Assembly: GCA_964561235.1 (NCBI GenBank)
Contig: CAZLOV010000031.1
Span: 1-20,825 of the forward strand
Source: JBCBSP01 sp964561235
GTDB taxonomy: Bacteria > Pseudomonadota > Alphaproteobacteria > Caulobacterales > Maricaulaceae
Reading direction: 5' to 3'
DNA: 20,825 nt
Part shown: positions 7,813-14,613 of the stretch, in pieces
Layout: each line of letters starts with the position of its first letter
Numbering within the stretch: the stretch's first letter is position 1
Position numbers and translations under genes: made by a program
Notes under the pieces: model-generated
What the model was told of the DNA's origin: nothing
What the model saw: the letters and a program-made list of their open reading frames with translations, nothing else
The model's database searches: none

Positions 7813-8010
7813 ATGCAGCGCATCATCGGATACGGATTGCAAAGCGCCGCCTTCCTGCAGCTCGCCGCAGCCGCCGCCCTGAGCATAGCGCTCGCGGAGG
7901 CTTCCGGCGGGGAGACGCGTCCCTTCACTCCCGCCGACCTTCTGCCCGCAGTGCTTCTCGCCGGCGCGGCGGTCACGAGCTTCGCCCGAGCGCGTTTCCT
8001 CAAGCGTTAG
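7813..8010 (+). CDS. Small two-helix membrane protein, unknown function
   Basis: A 65-residue protein, MQRIIGYGLQSAAFLQLAAA at the N-terminus, with a first hydrophobic segment at about 6-28, a polar loop (EASGGETRPFTPAD) and a second at about 45-58, ending in a basic ARARFLKR. The ATG is preferred over a GTG at 7798 because GGGGAGG lies about 6 nt before it. The TAG stop overlaps the TAA of the convergent fliJ gene (stops at 8008-8010 and 8009-8007). Family not recognised. Confidence 0.6.
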   Translation: MQRIIGYGLQSAAFLQLAAAAALSIALAEASGGETRPFTPADLLPAVLLAGAAVTSFARARFLKR

Positions 8011-8426
8011 TGTGCGGCCCGCCGCGCGCGTGCGGCGATCTCGTCCATTTCCGCCTGCTCCTGGGCGCGCGCTGACGCCTCGATGCGCGCCAGCCGGCGC
8101 TCCTCCAGAAGCTCGAACTTCTTCAACTCGGCGAACGCGCCCTCCAGACGCGCGCGCAGCGCATGGGCCTGCGCCTCCACCTCGTCGAGCGAGTTGCGCA
8201 AATTCTCTTTGCGCTGGATGACCGAGCGCGCGTAGCTGCCATAGGCGAGGTAGCCGTCGCGGCTTTCGTCCGCGGCCGCCTGCTCGCCGGGCACCGAAGC
8301 CTCCAGCCGCTCGATCTGGTCGATGATCGCCGCGCGTGCGCGGTCGATCTCCGCCATCTGCTTTTGCAGTTCCTCCACCTTGAACCGGGCCAGCCGGATC
8401 AGGGGCGCATGGGATCGCGTCGCCAT
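8007..8426 (-). CDS. fliJ: Flagellar export protein FliJ
   Basis: FliJ is the coiled-coil stalk of the flagellar export ATPase; it links the FliI hexamer to FlhA and helps recycle chaperones. The 139-residue product is almost entirely charged helix with heptad character (KVEELQKQMAEIDRARAAI; RKENLRNSLDEVEAQAHALRARLEG) and starts with the basic MATRSHAPLIRLARFKVEELQ typical of FliJ. There is no strong sequence motif in this family, so the call rests on length, helical composition and its place 20 nt downstream of fliI in the same direction. Its stop codon overlaps that of a convergent small gene by two bases. Confidence 0.88.
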   Translation of the reverse strand: MATRSHAPLIRLARFKVEELQKQMAEIDRARAAIIDQIERLEASVPGEQAAADESRDGYLAYGSYARSVIQRKENLRNSLDEVEAQAHALRARLEGAFAELKKFELLEERRLARIEASARAQEQAEMDEIAARARRAAH

Positions 8427-8446
8427 GGCCTAGTCACCCTCCACCT

Positions 8447-9760
8447 TCATCCATCCGCCAGTATCGCCGACAGGGCCGCGACGCTCGCCTCAAGCGGGGC
8501 GGCTTCGTCTTTTCCCTGGGCGAGAAACGCCTCGAGCGGACCGTTGAGCCGGATGGCCCGGTCCACCTCGGGATTGGAGCCCTGCGCGTACGCGCCGAGC
8601 CGGATCAGTTCCTCCATGTCGGCATAGGCCGACAGGGCCTTTCGCGCCTCGACGGCGAGCGGACGCTCGTCGGGCGAATAGACTTCAGGCGCGGTGCGCG
8701 AAATGGAACGCAGCACGTCGATCGCGGGAAACCGGCCGCGCTCGGCGATCGCGCGGCTCATCACGACATGGCCGTCGAGAATGCCGCGAACCGCGTCGGC
8801 GATCGGTTCGTTGTGGTCATCGCCGTCCACCAGCACGGTGAACAGGCCGGTGATGGCGCCGGCGCCCTCGCGGCCCGGACCGGCGCGCTCCAGAAGACGC
8901 GGCAGCTCGGCGAAGACCGACGGCGTGAAGCCGCGCGTCGTCGGGGGTTCGCCCGCAGCGAGGCCGATCTCGCGCTGGGCGAACGCAAAGCGCGTCACGC
9001 TGTCCATCAGACAGAGCACGCTTGCGCCCTGGTCGCGGAAGAATTCTGCAATCGCCAGCGTCATATAGGCCGCCTGGCGGCGCGCCAGAGGCGGCGCGTC
9101 GGAGGTCTCCGTGACCACGACCGAGCGTGCGCGGCCGTCCGGCCCCAGCACGTCCTCGACGAACTCGCGCGCCTCGCGGCCGCGTTCGCCGATCAGGCCG
9201 ATCACCGCCACGTCCGTCCTGGCGTCGCGGGCCAGCATCGACATCAGCACCGACTTGCCGACGCCCGACCCGGCGAACACGCCAAGCCGCTGGCCGGCGC
9301 GCATCGGCGTAAACAGATCAAGCGCGCGCACCCCAAGCTCCAGCCGCTCCCCGAGCCGGGCGCGGGCATGGGCGTTGAGCGGCGCGCCCTTGAGGGGATA
9401 GGCGACGGGGCCGTAGCTGAGGGCGCCGCGGCCGTCGAGCGGCGCGCCGGCGCTGTCGATGACGCGCCCAAGCCAGCCGGGATGCGGGCGCGCGCACGCC
9501 CCTTCCGGATCAATCCGCACGTCCGCGCCGGGGCGTACGCCCGTGATGTCGGAAAAGGCCATCATGAGGGCCGTGTCGCCTCGAAAGCCCACCACCTCGC
9601 ACACGGCCTTGCGGCCGGGGCAGGACACCTCGGCGCGCGCGCCAAGCGTCAGGGCGGCCGGCGGCCCCTCGGCCTCCAGCAGGAGGCCGTTCACCGCCTT
9701 GACCCGGCCGTGAAAGATCCGGGTCTCCATGCCCTCGATGCGGTCGAGTATGGCCTGCAC
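8447..9760 (-). CDS. fliI: Flagellar export ATPase FliI
   Basis: FliI is the cytoplasmic ATPase of the flagellar type III export apparatus, related to F1 beta subunits. At 437 residues it is the normal family size. The Walker A reads GSGVGKS (about 164-170), followed by IGLIGERGREAREFVEDVLG (about 190-210), the Walker B region SVLCLMDSVTRFAFAQREIG and the GEPPTTRGFTPSVFAELPRLLERAG block, all diagnostic of the FliI/YscN group. The start is GTG, with a purine-rich GGAAAGG about 10 nt upstream; an ATG 10 codons in would cut off conserved residues. fliJ follows after 20 nt. FliI rather than a virulence-type ATPase is supported by fliJ and the flagellar neighbours. Confidence 0.96.
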   Translation of the reverse strand: MQAILDRIEGMETRIFHGRVKAVNGLLLEAEGPPAALTLGARAEVSCPGRKAVCEVVGFRGDTALMMAFSDITGVRPGADVRIDPEGACARPHPGWLGRVIDSAGAPLDGRGALSYGPVAYPLKGAPLNAHARARLGERLELGVRALDLFTPMRAGQRLGVFAGSGVGKSVLMSMLARDARTDVAVIGLIGERGREAREFVEDVLGPDGRARSVVVTETSDAPPLARRQAAYMTLAIAEFFRDQGASVLCLMDSVTRFAFAQREIGLAAGEPPTTRGFTPSVFAELPRLLERAGPGREGAGAITGLFTVLVDGDDHNEPIADAVRGILDGHVVMSRAIAERGRFPAIDVLRSISRTAPEVYSPDERPLAVEARKALSAYADMEELIRLGAYAQGSNPEVDRAIRLNGPLEAFLAQGKDEAAPLEASVAALSAILADG

Positions 9761-9865
9761 GTGCGCTACGCCTTTCCGCGCGCTGGAAAACCGGCGCGTT
9801 TTGCCCCGGCGTCAGGCGGACATTAACCGGAACGCGGTTTCGGCCGCGTAAACACCCGCCTGATT

Positions 9866-9881
9866 GCGTCCGATCGGACGC
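9866..9881. promoter_or_regulatory. Perfect 16-bp palindrome between fliI and the KamA-like gene
   Basis: GCGTCCGATCGGACGC is a gapless 16-bp palindrome in the divergent intergenic region, 106 nt from the fliI start and about 200 nt from the KamA start. It could be an operator for a dimeric repressor. A TTAACC half-site of CtrA type lies nearby at 9822-9827. Function unproven. Confidence 0.35.
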
Positions 9882-9970
9882 CGATTCCGCCCGGTTCGGA
9901 ACAAAACAGGCAGCATTCAATGGGATTGGGTCTCGCGCGTCCTAAATAGGCGTGTTACCCACCCCGCGTC

Positions 9971-10038
9971 GCCGCCCTGGGGAAGTCCGGGCGGCCCGCA
10001 TCACCGGCGCATAGGGAAGTCCGCGCCGTTTCACGGCG
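9971..10038 (+). promoter_or_regulatory. Twin hairpins with identical apical sequence in the KamA leader
   Basis: Hairpin 1: GCCGCCC (9971-9977) pairs with GGGCGGC (9989-9995). Hairpin 2: CGGCGC (10005-10010) pairs with GCGCCG (10023-10028). Both carry the same apical unit GGGAAGTCC (9980-9988; 10014-10022), which folds as a GGG/TCC mini-stem with an AAG loop, and both have an unpaired bulge on the 5' side only (TG; ATA). A third hairpin, CGCCGT (10024-10029) with ACGGCG (10033-10038), competes with hairpin 2 for the same bases. The rest of the 319-nt interval 9761-10079 holds a palindrome and no gene that I can support. It may be a structured 5' leader for the gene that starts at 10080. Confidence 0.45.
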
Positions 10039-10079
10039 TTATTGCGCGCCACCGGATCGAACAGACGACGAGGTCAGCC

Positions 10080-11525
10080 ATGCCGCTGAACAACGCCCCT
10101 GTGCGTATCGCGGGTTCGCGCCCGAAGCAGAAAGCCCTCTCCCGCCGGCACAAGGACAATGTGTACGGGCAGATCGAGGAGACGAGGTTCAACCGCTATG
10201 TGGTGCATGATATCGCGCGCTACCGCGCGTACCTCGCTGAAGGCGGCGCGCCGGTCTATTCCGAGGCCGAGCTTGAGGCGCTTGAGACGGCGGGCGTTTC
10301 CGACCGGCTGCCGCCGCGCGCGACCGGGTATTATCTCGAACTGGCCCGGAAAAGCCGCGCGGTCGCCAATCTGATCAAGGCGCGTCCGGAGGAAATGGAC
10401 GATCTCTCCGGCGAAAGCGATCCGTCCAACCAGCTGAAATACGCGCCGATCCCGGGGCTGCTGCACAAGTACGAACTGGTGCTGCTTTACGTCGTGCGCG
10501 CCTGCTCGAGCTGGTGCCGCTATTGCTACCGCTCGGACTTCCTGACCGGAAAGACCGAGAAGGACACCGCCTCCATCCACGAGATCGCCGACTATATCCG
10601 CGGCCACAACGCCAAGGTCGCGCGCGGGGAGATCACCGGCAAGCCGAAGGTGCGCGAGGCGCTGCTTTCCGGCGGCGACCCGATGGTGCTCTCCAACCGC
10701 AACCTGTTCGACTATCTCAACGGGCTTGCGGAGGCCGGCGTGGAAGTGATCCGCATCGGCACCAAGGAGATGGCGTTCTTCCCGGAGCGCTTCGACGAGC
10801 GGTTCTTCGCCATGCTGGACCTGTTCCACGAACTGCACCCGGACGTGCTCGTGGCGTTCATGGTTCACTTCACCCATCCCGACGAGTTCCTGGCTCTCGA
10901 TGACGGCGGCGCGGTGCTGACCGACGAACAGGGACGCGCCCGGCGCAATCCGCTTGTCGAGGGAGCGATCCGGCGCATGCGCTCACGCCCCTTCGTGACG
11001 CTGGAGAACCAGACCCCGATCATCGACGGGGTGAACGACGACGCCGACGCCCTGCGCGTGCTCCATCAGGAGCTCAAGCGCCTCGGCGTGAACAATCATT
11101 ACATGTTCCAGTGCCGGGAGATCGAAGGACACCGCGCCTTCGCCGTGCCGGTGGAGACCGCCTGGCGGCTGCATGCGGAAAGCCAGCACGGGCTCTCCGG
11201 GATCGAACGCTCGCGCTTCTGCCTGTCCACCGAGGCCGGCAAGATGGAGCTGGTCTCCGTCATCGAGGGCGATCCGCGGCTCGCGGCGGCCGGCGGCGAA
11301 CTCGGCGAGGCGCTCGCCGACGGGCTCGTCGTCTTCAAGCTGCACCGCACCCCGGATGAGTCGCGCCAGAGCGACCTTGTCATCGCCAGACGCAACCCCG
11401 AAGCGCTGTGGATTACCGGATATGAGGACCGCATCCTCTATGACGGCCGGCAGGGCGATTGCGACGAAAAATGGGCCGTCGCCGCAGGCCTGCTTGCGCC
11501 GGCGCTGGCCCGCGCAGCGGAATGA
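10080..11525 (+). CDS. KamA-family radical SAM protein (lysine 2,3-aminomutase-like, substrate uncertain)
   Basis: A 481-residue radical-SAM, PLP-dependent aminomutase-type enzyme. The cluster-binding motif is C142-x3-C146-x2-C149 (RACSSWCRYCYRSD), the SAM-binding segment is LLSGGDPM, and the probable PLP lysine is Lys388 in the STEAGKMEL segment, where lysine 2,3-aminomutase has its glycine run plus lysine. The two aspartates that hold the substrate's side-chain amine in clostridial lysine 2,3-aminomutase (Asp293, Asp330) align with Arg346 (QCREIEG) and Ser383, so lysine is unlikely to be the substrate. The ATG is chosen with GACGAGG just upstream; the frame is open further 5', but that stretch is not protein-like. 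It is divergent from fliI and upstream of ctrA, with no obvious pathway partners. EpmB-type function is unlikely given the length. Confidence 0.88.
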   Translation: MPLNNAPVRIAGSRPKQKALSRRHKDNVYGQIEETRFNRYVVHDIARYRAYLAEGGAPVYSEAELEALETAGVSDRLPPRATGYYLELARKSRAVANLIKARPEEMDDLSGESDPSNQLKYAPIPGLLHKYELVLLYVVRACSSWCRYCYRSDFLTGKTEKDTASIHEIADYIRGHNAKVARGEITGKPKVREALLSGGDPMVLSNRNLFDYLNGLAEAGVEVIRIGTKEMAFFPERFDERFFAMLDLFHELHPDVLVAFMVHFTHPDEFLALDDGGAVLTDEQGRARRNPLVEGAIRRMRSRPFVTLENQTPIIDGVNDDADALRVLHQELKRLGVNNHYMFQCREIEGHRAFAVPVETAWRLHAESQHGLSGIERSRFCLSTEAGKMELVSVIEGDPRLAAAGGELGEALADGLVVFKLHRTPDESRQSDLVIARRNPEALWITGYEDRILYDGRQGDCDEKWAVAAGLLAPALARAAE

Positions 11526-11587
11526 TTTCAATTATTTAATCTAGCTGCACGGTCCCGCGGCGGCGCCGGTGTTGGCGCGGTCTTTCC

Positions 11588-11691
11588 GATTCCGGAGCAG
11601 AGTCAAATCCCTATTAACGACTCTTAAGGAATTCTCGCGTCATCCTGCAAACGACGTTAACCATGGGGATGACGCGCGGGGCTGGTGATTC
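11588..11691 (+). promoter_or_regulatory. ctrA upstream region with four GANTC sites and TTAA half-sites
   Basis: GANTC, the CcrM methylation target, occurs at 11588-11592, 11600-11604, 11619-11623 and 11687-11691. The third (GACTC) lies exactly between two TTAA half-sites, TTAA (11614-11617) and TTAA (11624-11627), spaced by 6 rather than the canonical 7; another TTAACC begins at 11657. In Caulobacter, ctrA transcription is controlled by GANTC methylation and by CtrA itself, so this looks like the equivalent cell-cycle promoter region. Confidence 0.65.
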
Positions 11692-11717
11692 GCGCGGCGA
11701 CGCGGAGAGAGGGAACG

Positions 11718-12419
11718 ATGCGGGTTCTGCTCATCGAGGACGATCGCGCCACGGCGCAGGGCATCGAGCTGATGCTGAAGTCCGACGGATTCAATGTGTA
11801 TACGACGGACCTCGGCGAGGAGGGCGTCGATCTCGGCAAGCTGTATGATTACGACATCATCCTGCTGGATCTGAACCTGCCCGACATGCCGGGCTTCGAC
11901 GTGCTCAAGACCCTGCGCATGAGCAAGGTCGACACGCCGATCCTGATCCTGACGGGCAATGCGGACATCGACAACAAGGTGCGCGGCCTGGGCTGCGGCG
12001 CGGACGACTACCTGACCAAGCCCTTCCACAAGGAAGAGCTCATCGCGCGCATCCACGCCATCGTGCGGCGCTCCAAGGGTCACGCCCAGTCGGTCATCAA
12101 GACGGGCGACGTCGCGGTCAATCTCGACGCCAAGACCGTCGAGGTGAACGGCCAGCGCGTGCACCTGACGGGCAAGGAATACCAGATGCTCGAGCTGCTT
12201 TCCCTGCGCAAGGGAACCACGCTGACCAAGGAGATGTTCCTCAATCATCTCTATGGCGGCATGGACGAGCCCGAGCTCAAGATCATCGACGTCTTCATCT
12301 GCAAGCTGCGCAAGAAGCTCGCCTCCGCCACGGGCGGGGAGCATCACATCGAAACCGTCTGGGGCCGCGGCTATGTGCTGCGCGACCCGGTTGAGGAAAA
12401 GGCCGCCGGCGCGGCCTGA
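11718..12419 (+). CDS. ctrA: Cell-cycle master response regulator CtrA
   Basis: CtrA is an OmpR/PhoB-type response regulator that, when phosphorylated by the CckA-ChpT relay, silences the replication origin and activates flagellar, chemotaxis and division genes. The 233-residue product has the acidic pocket E7-D8-D9, phosphoacceptor Asp51 in LLDLNLPDMPGFD, the conserved Lys in LTKPFHKEEL, and a winged-helix DNA-binding domain (about 125-225) containing LTGKEYQMLELLSLRKGTT and VWGRGYVLRDP. The protein ends in two alanines (AAGAA), the kind of tail that ClpXP recognises in Caulobacter CtrA. The ATG follows AGAGGGAACG; a GTG 33 nt upstream is not needed. It is monocistronic, with its own GANTC-rich promoter region and a strong hairpin after the stop. 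Confidence 0.97.
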   Translation: MRVLLIEDDRATAQGIELMLKSDGFNVYTTDLGEEGVDLGKLYDYDIILLDLNLPDMPGFDVLKTLRMSKVDTPILILTGNADIDNKVRGLGCGADDYLTKPFHKEELIARIHAIVRRSKGHAQSVIKTGDVAVNLDAKTVEVNGQRVHLTGKEYQMLELLSLRKGTTLTKEMFLNHLYGGMDEPELKIIDVFICKLRKKLASATGGEHHIETVWGRGYVLRDPVEEKAAGAA

Positions 12420-12459
12420 CCGGTTCATCCCTCGAGCCCGTCCCGCTCGATACGTCAAA

Positions 12460-12484
12460 CCCCCGGAGGCCGCGCCTCCGGGGG
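12460..12484 (+). terminator. Terminator hairpin of ctrA
   Basis: CCCCCGGAGGC (12460-12470) pairs perfectly over 11 bp with GCCTCCGGGGG (12474-12484), with a CGC loop, 40 nt after the ctrA stop. A T-run is lacking. It marks the last high-GC sequence before the AT-rich insert. Confidence 0.75.
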
Positions 12485-12599
12485 TATAGCTATGTATAAG
12501 CGTAATTATCTTGTCGCCGGTCTTGTGGCCTACGGAAGTTGCGGTTCGCATTCCAGACGCATCACGGTTGGATGGTCACACCCTCGGATCGATGACAGG

Positions 12600-12743
12600 C
12601 TACGGGTTTTGATATAGCCGAATGAGTTGCTTCGAGCGATAAATCGACGAGTACCGCACAAACCCGCTCGAGTTGAAAAGTTTATCAAGCTCAGACGCAT
12701 GGTAACTCTTGTAAAATGTATAAGAATTTACCCCCCGCTTCAT
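12600..12743 (-). pseudogene. Displaced C-terminus of the methyltransferase (out-of-frame 47-codon tail)
   Basis: An ORF of 47 residues whose ATG overlaps the stop of the upstream methyltransferase frame (TAATG at 12745-12741). It reads VNSYTFYKSYHASELDKLF and SSGFVRYSSIYRSK, which is what the end of a class I methyltransferase looks like (final strand after a GF turn). Adding one A to the A6 run at 12763-12768 would fuse it to the upstream frame as KEKKYRDGWLMKRGV, giving a natural 201-residue protein. Either the base is missing in the assembly, the gene is genuinely broken, or the two parts are made by slippage or re-initiation. Confidence 0.7.
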
Positions 12744-13204
12744 TAGCCATCCATCGCGATACTTTTTTCTTTACGACGATTGTAGTAAGTTTCACTTTGT
12801 GGAACTGCAACCAAAAGAAAGCCGCCCTTGCGAATTCTACGCTTTATTTCGAAAATAATTCTCTTTCTATAAGTAATTGATGGAATAGTATGAATAACAA
12901 AAATAAGAAATATTGCATCATATAACGTGCGCTCTAAAATCCACTCGTCATAACATATAACTCTCTCCGAGTTACTTTTAACCTGATCGCAAATTTTCTC
13001 TATTAATTCTGGTTGCTCTATATAGTCTACACGATCGAAATGATCTTTTAGAACGGATCTGTTTCGCAGCCGCCCGCGACCGAAGTCTGCTACATGTGTC
13101 GCCCCAAGTTCTCGCAGGACCGGCGCATAGTAGCTAACGCAAGCAGCGGGGCGACGCTGACTCGGCGCGGACAGGTGTGTTCGTATTTTGCAGAGCTCGT
13201 TCAC
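12743..13204 (-). CDS. Class I SAM-dependent methyltransferase, frameshifted at its C-terminus
   Basis: The uninterrupted frame gives 153 residues. Rossmann-fold motifs are visible: motif I VADFGRGRLRN (about 38-48), the acidic end of strand 2 in VDYIEQP (about 59-65), the motif IV region YDAIFLIFVIHTIP (95-108) and the post-motif turn RIRKGGFLLVAVPQ (123-136). The target is unknown. The last eight residues (KSIAMDG region) do not fit the fold; the rest of the domain is found in another frame directly downstream. The start overlaps the upstream membrane-protein gene by 4 bp (ATGA), so the two are translationally coupled. Codon use and base composition are far more AT-rich than the flanks (14 G/C of 60 at 12841-12900), which indicates horizontal transfer. 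The family could not be assigned more precisely. Confidence 0.65.
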   Translation of the reverse strand: MNELCKIRTHLSAPSQRRPAACVSYYAPVLRELGATHVADFGRGRLRNRSVLKDHFDRVDYIEQPELIEKICDQVKSNSERVICYDEWILERTLYDAIFLIFVIHTIPSITYRKRIIFEIKRRIRKGGFLLVAVPQSETYYNRRKEKSIAMDG

Positions 13205-14046
13205 CCAAATCGGCGTTCTATTTGTTCAAGGAATTCTGACCGAGTTTGATGCCGCATTTCATCGATTTGTGTTCTCACATGCCGCCAAATTTTCGGCTTC
13301 AGCTCACATTGTATCTGTATAAATGCGAAAATGGAGAGGCCAGCAGGCAATAGAGCCGACCACGCATAGATTGCATTTGAAAATGGTGAAAAAGAAATTA
13401 ACAGTGTACTGATCGCTGAAAATAGACCAAAAATAAAAATTTGAAGAGTAGAAAAGTATTGCTCCCAATAAAGAAACGCTTGGCCCCGAAGCACGGTTTG
13501 GCGATTTGCCATTGTATAAAACAATTCCATATGCCGTCCACTTTTTATCTTCGATACAGTATTCGATTCGAAACCGCTCGCCTCAGCAGCAGCTGCTAAC
13601 TCGTCGCGTATATGGGACGATATTCCCCTGAGGAGACCGAAACTCGCATGATCAAACTTTCTATGAAGGGCAAACGTTCGGGACATCGAAGCAAAAACGA
13701 TTATTATCAAACCACTAGCCGTAGCGAGAACATTAAGGCCGGGTGTTCCGGTAAAAAGAATATCATCAGCTGAACGCCCCACGAACGCGGAGAAAAGCAT
13801 CCCTATCTCCTCTGCCCAGAACACGAGAAAAGGGATCGACATTGTCGCGATAAGCGCACTCCTCGTGCGCTCCTGGATATTCCGCTCTAGGCGCTCAGCC
13901 GCATTGTCAGTCATTGCTCCCCCAACAACGGAAGTGCTGACATTGATGCATTCGTCAAGGGATTCCGCGCATTCGGTCAATTGCTGTTGGCTCGCGAGCC
14001 TTAACGGCATCTTTTCATCCGCCGGCTCGCATTCATCGTCAGACAC
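13201..14046 (-). CDS. Four-helix membrane protein of AT-rich island, unknown function
   Basis: A 281-residue protein with two helix pairs separated by a soluble region: about 63-90 (ALIATMSIPFLVFW), 100-122 (GLNVLATASGLIIIVF), then a cytoplasmic-looking middle (about 123-195, FDHASFGLLRGISSHIRDELAAAA), and 197-220 and 225-247 (LQIFIFGLFSAISTLLI; LLPAGLSIFAFIQI). The C-terminus is charged and helical. The 2+2 helix layout is reminiscent of membrane effectors seen in bacterial conflict systems, but I see no family motif and make no assignment. The start is GTG with AGGAGG 11 nt upstream; an internal Met at about residue 45 is an alternative. It is the first gene of a two-gene unit with the methyltransferase. 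Confidence 0.7.
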   Translation of the reverse strand: MSDDECEPADEKMPLRLASQQQLTECAESLDECINVSTSVVGGAMTDNAAERLERNIQERTRSALIATMSIPFLVFWAEEIGMLFSAFVGRSADDILFTGTPGLNVLATASGLIIIVFASMSRTFALHRKFDHASFGLLRGISSHIRDELAAAAEASGFESNTVSKIKSGRHMELFYTMANRQTVLRGQAFLYWEQYFSTLQIFIFGLFSAISTLLISFSPFSNAIYAWSALLPAGLSIFAFIQIQCELKPKIWRHVRTQIDEMRHQTRSEFLEQIERRFG

Positions 14047-14613
14047 AATGGTGTTCGCCTCCTTTCTAATAAGGTCGACCCCTTAAGCGGCGACAGCCCG
14101 CCGTCGCGTCCGCCCAACATCGTACATTCCGCCGTTGAGAACCTTGGGCTCCACGCTCATGCGGCAAGGGCCAAGCGTCTAGGCAGATGTTCGTAGGTGG
14201 TCGATCGGTACGCCCCCTCCATTCAAACGGTCGAATGCTTGCGCCGCTGCCTTTGTCGGGTCGTGCTCGAACGGGGCTGTAGGCGCGGGCGGACGCGGCC
14301 GCGGCTTCTGACCCGCCCGCGTTGGGTCGTCGACAACCTCGGCGGCAATGACCGGCGTTGCGTCCGCATTGGGTTGTAACGCCACCAGGAACCCGAACGG
14401 CTTTACCTAGGCGGCGTGAGGCTTTCACGCGTTGTAGCGGCTCATCCAACGCAGCATGTAAAGCGTACTCGCCCCGTAGCGCTGCATTCCTGGGATGTTG
14501 AGCTCATCATGCTCGGCCCATGCGGCTTTCCGCTGAAGCTTGCGGTCTGGCGCTTCGGCGGGTGAAGGTAACCACGCAGGCGCCCGGTCTGCCGCCGCCG
14601 CGCCGTCCGCCCC
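14047..14613. other. 567-nt region without a confident gene; possible gene debris
   Basis: Composition returns from AT-rich to high-GC at about 14085. On the minus strand, 14179-14385 reads as 68 residues from a GTG (ending FDRLNGGGVPIDHLRTSA), and 14425-14562 ends a frame with QRYGASTLYMLRWMSRYNA; both have natural-looking composition, but neither has a proper start or a family I know. A short inverted repeat, TAAGG (14070-14074) with CCTTA (14080-14084), lies at the composition boundary, just upstream of the ribosome site of the membrane-protein gene. Confidence 0.4.

Noticed and set aside
8768..9826. A 352-codon open frame antisense to fliI
   Set aside because: Complement of the conserved FliI core, with no domain of its own.
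9864..10079. N-terminal extension of the KamA-like protein in the open upstream frame
   Set aside because: The translation is basic and low in information, overlaps structured repeats, and the ATG at 10080 has a ribosome site.
9960..10079. Cobalamin riboswitch in front of the KamA-like gene
   Set aside because: Only a vague GGGAAGTCCG resemblance; the conserved B12-box core and multi-helix arrangement are absent.
12756..12775. Programmed -1 frameshifting at A-AAA-AAG in the methyltransferase
   Set aside because: The A6G heptamer is not in register: the zero frame reads GAA AAA AGT rather than A AAA AAG. Simple slippage at the A run remains possible.
14066..14449. A 127-codon minus-strand frame
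   Set aside because: Arg/Gly/Cys-rich with scattered short motifs from other frames, and no start signal.
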